From assembly GCF_000376385.1 (NCBI RefSeq), contig NZ_AQWN01000013.1, positions 1 through 41,470 of the forward strand: DNA of 41,470 bases. Reading direction: 5' to 3'. Position numbers and translations under genes: made by a program. The notes below the pieces were generated by a model. The model worked only from the letters and a program-made list of their open reading frames with translations. It did not search any database and had not been told where the DNA came from. Below are positions 39,073 to 41,470 of the stretch, one piece after another; the stretch's first letter is position 1, and each line of letters begins with the position of its first letter. This DNA is from Desulfurispora thermophila DSM 16022 (lineage in GTDB: Bacteria > Bacillota > Desulfotomaculia > Desulfotomaculales > Desulfurisporaceae).

Positions 39073-39720
39073 TTGAAGCCGGGGGATAGTGTTTTTGCCA
39101 AGGGTATGAGTATGACTACATTGAAAGCCCCTGTGGAAATTGAATCTGTTGACTACGGGGGTTACTCATACCAAATTGTACAACTTTTAGCGGAAGCAGA
39201 GGCTTTTCCTGTACTACCGCTGACCTACCTATTGGAATGTAACAAAAAAGCAGTTGAAATGTCACTCATGAGTCTGTGGCACGCCAGAATTGTGAACCGC
39301 CTGCTGCTCTGGACACGGTCTAAATCTTTAACACACGTATGCAAGTTATGGGTAGCAACCGACGTGTCCATGCCCAAGACACCGGATGAAGCCTGTCGAT
39401 TGGCCGCATTAGGTTTGTTCTACGCTAAAGCCAAGAAAGAAATTCCCGGCCTGGAGTGGAAGCTCTATCGGAACACCAAAAGCACCCGGGCCGAAATGAC
39501 ACTGCAGCCGCCCGGCAAAGGAAAACTCAAACTTACAGTAGCAGCTCCCCGCCGGGACGAACAACCGGGCGAAGCAGATATCTATATCTTCCCCACACCG
39601 GGAGAAGCACAGCAATTTGCTGCCTCTCTCAAGGGCAAACGCTTCACCAGTGACCTGTTACTCCTGGAAAATATGAACCCTGCAGGTGTGGACATAAACC
39701 AGCTAATCTATGAATTCTGA
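39073..39720 (+). CDS. Hypothetical protein with winged-helix-like N-terminus
   Basis: TTG 39073 behind GGAAGGGA gives 215 residues. The first 100 residues hold helices like a winged helix (IVQLLAEAEAFPVLPLTYLLECNKKAVEMSLMSLWHARIVNRLLL). An alpha/beta part follows (CRLAALGLFYAKAKKEIPGLEW … KLKLTVAAPRRDEQPGEADIYIFPTPGEA). The order of wHTH followed by a nuclease-like domain brings to mind the replication-relaxation (Replic_Relax) proteins found next to VirD4 genes on Gram-positive elements. I cannot confirm it by eye. If correct it would be the nearest thing to a replication/mobilisation factor here. A terminator follows. Confidence 0.65.
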   Translation: MKPGDSVFAKGMSMTTLKAPVEIESVDYGGYSYQIVQLLAEAEAFPVLPLTYLLECNKKAVEMSLMSLWHARIVNRLLLWTRSKSLTHVCKLWVATDVSMPKTPDEACRLAALGLFYAKAKKEIPGLEWKLYRNTKSTRAEMTLQPPGKGKLKLTVAAPRRDEQPGEADIYIFPTPGEAQQFAASLKGKRFTSDLLLLENMNPAGVDINQLIYEF

Positions 39721-39756
39721 AAAAAGCCGGATTCCAGGGCCAATTCTCTACAAAAC

Positions 39757-39790
39757 AACCCCAGTGGAAAAGCTGGGGTTTTTTGTTTTT
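39757..39790 (+). terminator. Rho-independent terminator
   Basis: AACCCCAG and CTGGGGTT arms flank TGGAAAAG, followed by TTTTGTTTTT. It closes the transfer unit. Confidence 0.92.
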
Positions 39791-39843
39791 GCAGGAAAAG
39801 GCTACGCCATGGCGAATATTTGTTTTAGAAGGGGTGATGAAAA

Positions 39844-40374
39844 GTGTCCCAAAAGAAAACGGAGAGAGTAACAATTCCAGAATACCCCTTTTTTATGTGG
39901 GGTACCTACGAAGAGCAAACTAAAGTTAAGCATAAAGTTGTCAGTGAATACTTCGATAAGTGGCTAAAGATTGTCGGAAAAAACAGCGAAGTTCTCTATG
40001 TTGATTGCTTTGCAGGCTGCGGGGCATACTGCGGTGACGACGGACGGGCTGAATACGGCTCACCAATCAAGGCAGCGCAAATAATAAAAGATAACTTTTC
40101 AAAATTGGGACGCCAGGCAAGATTAATACTTATTGACCGGGATCCGGATAACCTGGGAAATATTAAGAAAATACTTGAATATTTACAACTCGAAGTCGAA
40201 TGCATACTTATGCCCGGTGACTATGAAAATAACATCATCTCAATACTATCCGGTGCTTATGGGAAATTGCCGACATTTTTCTTTGTAGATCCGTTTGGCT
40301 TTAAGATCAAATTCAGCATCATAGAAAAGGTCAACAACCCCGTGGCTAAAGCCAGGGGCTTGCAATGGCGGTAG
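39844..40374 (+). pseudogene. TcmP (three-Cys-motif partner protein), cut by the IsrB element
   Basis: From GTG 39844 (GAAGGGGTGATG upstream) about 165 residues match the N-terminal half of TcmP. They show FMWGTYEEQTKVKHKVVSEYFDKW, then VLYVDCFAGCGAY and YGSPIKAA, RLILIDRDPDNLGNI and FFFVDPFGFKI. This is a methyltransferase-like Rossmann pattern. Full members have 300 or more residues. The real reading ends at about 40337; the last residues (PVAKARGLQWR) come from the omega-RNA hairpin of the inserted element. The missing half is not found on the other side of the element at position 247 onward, so either a deletion followed the insertion or the two contig ends come from different loci. A three-Cys (DUF5131-type) partner gene is not present. 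Confidence 0.85.
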
Positions 40375-40548
40375 CAACGCAAGTGTTGACTAGACCATAC
40401 GCTCCGGCGGGCTACAAGTACCCTGGGATGCACGCCCTAGTTCCAGGCTCTACGGCAGAACCGCTGAATGCCATGTTGAGCAATCAACTAAGCCTGCCGG
40501 GCAAGGTCGAAGGGCACTAAACTCCTGTCGGAAGGAGAACGAATACCG
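40318..40548 (+). ncRNA. Omega-RNA of the IsrB nickase with its guide
   Basis: The 210 bases before isrB hold no reading frame but many stems. They begin with CCCC-GTGGC-TAAA-GCCA-GGGG (40338-40358), followed by several GC-rich arms up to the ribosome site GGAAGGAG. In IscB/IsrB systems the scaffold lies just upstream of the gene, and the guide is the 5' flank outside the element. Here that is the last 16-20 bases of the tcmP remnant (ending GGTCAACAA). The exact 5' end is inferred. Confidence 0.75.
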
Positions 40549-41470
40549 TTGAAAATTCCAGTCGTACATCTTGATGGGACACCGCTCATGCCCTGTTCAC
40601 CGGCTAAAGCCCGGAAACTGCTCAGGGCAGGCGCCGCACAAAAGAAATGGACCAGGGCCGGGGTGTTTTACATTCAACTAACTACCCCGACTGGAAAAAA
40701 CACACAACCATTAATAATGGGCATTGACCCTGGAGCCAAATACGACGGAATATGCATTGCCAGCAGACGGCAGATGCAGATATCGGGAATGCTTGTAGTA
40801 AAAAACCGCATAGCCAAAAAGATGGAACAACGCAGGAATATGCGCAGAGCCCGGAGATGGCGAAATTGTCGGAGGCGACCAGAGCGATTTAATAACAGGA
40901 CAAGGCCTGAAGGGTGGCTGCCGCCGTCAATCAAAGCCAGAGTAGATACCCGCATCGCACTTATCGACAGCCTGCTATCAATCTACCCGGTAACAGAATT
41001 TGCAGTAGAAGACACCAGGATTGACGGCAATAAACTCAAAAACAAAGACGGCAGGCAATACCTGACCTGGGTCATGACCGGCAAAACCAGGCTGTACAAC
41101 CACTTAAAAGAAAAAGGTGGACTGACCCTGTACTTGCCGGAGCAAACAGTCCGGGCACGGGAAGTGTGCGGCCTTATCAAAACACCCGGGAAAGGCGAGC
41201 TGGTATTTACCTCGCAGGCAGTTGACGCCCTGGCTTTGTGCTGGCTAAAAGCAGGGACAGAAAACTTGTCTGTAATCAGCTTTATGGCCTGGCGCAGGCC
41301 GGAAATATCCAGGAGACAACTGCACCGGTTTGAGCCGGAGAAGGGTGGAAAAAGAAAGCCCTACGGTGGCAGTCGGGTTCTGGGTATACGAAAGAACACA
41401 GTTGTCTGGTATAGAGGAAAACTTTACCGGACAGGAGGTACCACCAAAGGCAGATTGAGCCTTCACTCTT
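40549..41470 (+). CDS. isrB: IsrB RNA-guided nickase, 5' part (continues at 2-202)
   Basis: IsrB proteins use an omega-RNA to nick the non-target DNA strand and are relatives of IscB, the ancestor of Cas9. TTG 40549 with GGAAGGAG upstream opens a frame that gives 342 residues when joined to 2-202, the usual IsrB size. The PLMP domain comes first (HLDGTPLMPCSPAKARKLLRAG, about 7-28). RuvC-I is MGIDPGAKYDG with D60. The Arg-rich bridge is RRNMRRARRWR. RuvC-II is FAVEDTRIDG with E154. RuvC-III is SQAVDALALCW with D226. Only about 70 residues lie between RuvC-II and RuvC-III and no HNH motif is visible there, which separates IsrB from IscB. The catalytic triad is complete, so it should be active. 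Confidence 0.9.
   Translation, partial: MKIPVVHLDGTPLMPCSPAKARKLLRAGAAQKKWTRAGVFYIQLTTPTGKNTQPLIMGIDPGAKYDGICIASRRQMQISGMLVVKNRIAKKMEQRRNMRRARRWRNCRRRPERFNNRTRPEGWLPPSIKARVDTRIALIDSLLSIYPVTEFAVEDTRIDGNKLKNKDGRQYLTWVMTGKTRLYNHLKEKGGLTLYLPEQTVRAREVCGLIKTPGKGELVFTSQAVDALALCWLKAGTENLSVISFMAWRRPEISRRQLHRFEPEKGGKRKPYGGSRVLGIRKNTVVWYRGKLYRTGGTTKGRLSLHS
41376..41470. repeat. Terminal direct repeat, right copy
   Basis: This stretch is identical to 1-95 and lies within isrB. Confidence 0.97.

Larger units (their letters stand above)
40338..41470 (+). mobile_element. IsrB-encoding IS200/IS605-like element (continues at 1-246)
   Basis: The left end hairpin is at 40338-40358, then omega-RNA scaffold, isrB, and, after closing the circle, the palindromic end at 202-246. 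The total is about 1.28 kb. No TnpA transposase is present, so it is non-autonomous and would be moved by a Y1 transposase elsewhere. A scar of a second copy lies at 17013. Confidence 0.75.

Overview
The window reads as an accessory replicon or integrated element from a Gram-positive anaerobe. Strong AGGAGG-type ribosome binding sites, many GTG/TTG starts, a rho-independent terminator after almost every gene group, and the gene families present (Tad pilus, SecB-like chaperone, VanW, IsrB, copper amine oxidase N-terminal-type lipoprotein, site-2 protease) suggest a Clostridia/Desulfotomaculum-Pelotomaculum type host. The host assignment is inference. The first 95 bases are repeated exactly as the last 95, so the contig closes into a 41,375-bp circle. 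The overlap lies inside an IsrB transposable element, a kind of repeat that can also close a circle falsely.

Layout. (1) 1-5.1 kb: 3' end of isrB, a VirB6/TrbL-like membrane protein, an AT-rich AbiF-type HEPN gene with a structured RNA in front, and a VirB1-like bifunctional cell-wall hydrolase. (2) 5.1-16.3 kb: a Tad (Flp) pilus block with two TadZ/CpaE-like proteins, a prepilin peptidase, a small Flp-like pilin, a giant RCC1-propeller/FnIII surface protein, TadC, a TadE-like pseudopilin, a CxxC membrane protein and a VanW-family protein. (3) 16.4-19.5 kb: accessory region with a probable type I toxin-antitoxin locus, an Rpn-nuclease remnant fused to an IsrB tail, a non-coding IS200/IS605-derived element, and a HicA-like toxin with a large unusual partner. 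(4) 19.6-30.6 kb: second Tad block with a lipoprotein, a Cys-rich CARDB protein, a site-2 protease on the minus strand, a TadE/G-like protein, CpaB, a third TadZ, the TadA ATPase, TadB and an HD-GYP phosphodiesterase. (5) 30.6-39.8 kb: DNA-processing block with topoisomerase III, a broken ParM-like gene, a HicA-HicB-SecB module, a ParR-like RHH protein, the VirD4/TraG coupling protein and an S1-domain protein. (6) 39.8 kb to the end: a TcmP gene cut by an IsrB element with its omega-RNA.

How it may work together. VirD4, topoisomerase III, the VirB6-like protein and the VirB1-like hydrolase point to DNA transfer. No VirB4 ATPase and no relaxase is visible; the only secretion-type motor is TadA with TadB/TadC. 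The element may therefore be a Tad-powered or Tad-assisted transfer machine, or one that relies on functions encoded elsewhere. The pilus would be regulated by c-di-GMP (HD-GYP) and may present the RCC1/FnIII and CARDB proteins at the surface. AT-rich defence and addiction cargo sits between or next to operons. Two of these islands are bracketed by duplicated copies of the local terminator.
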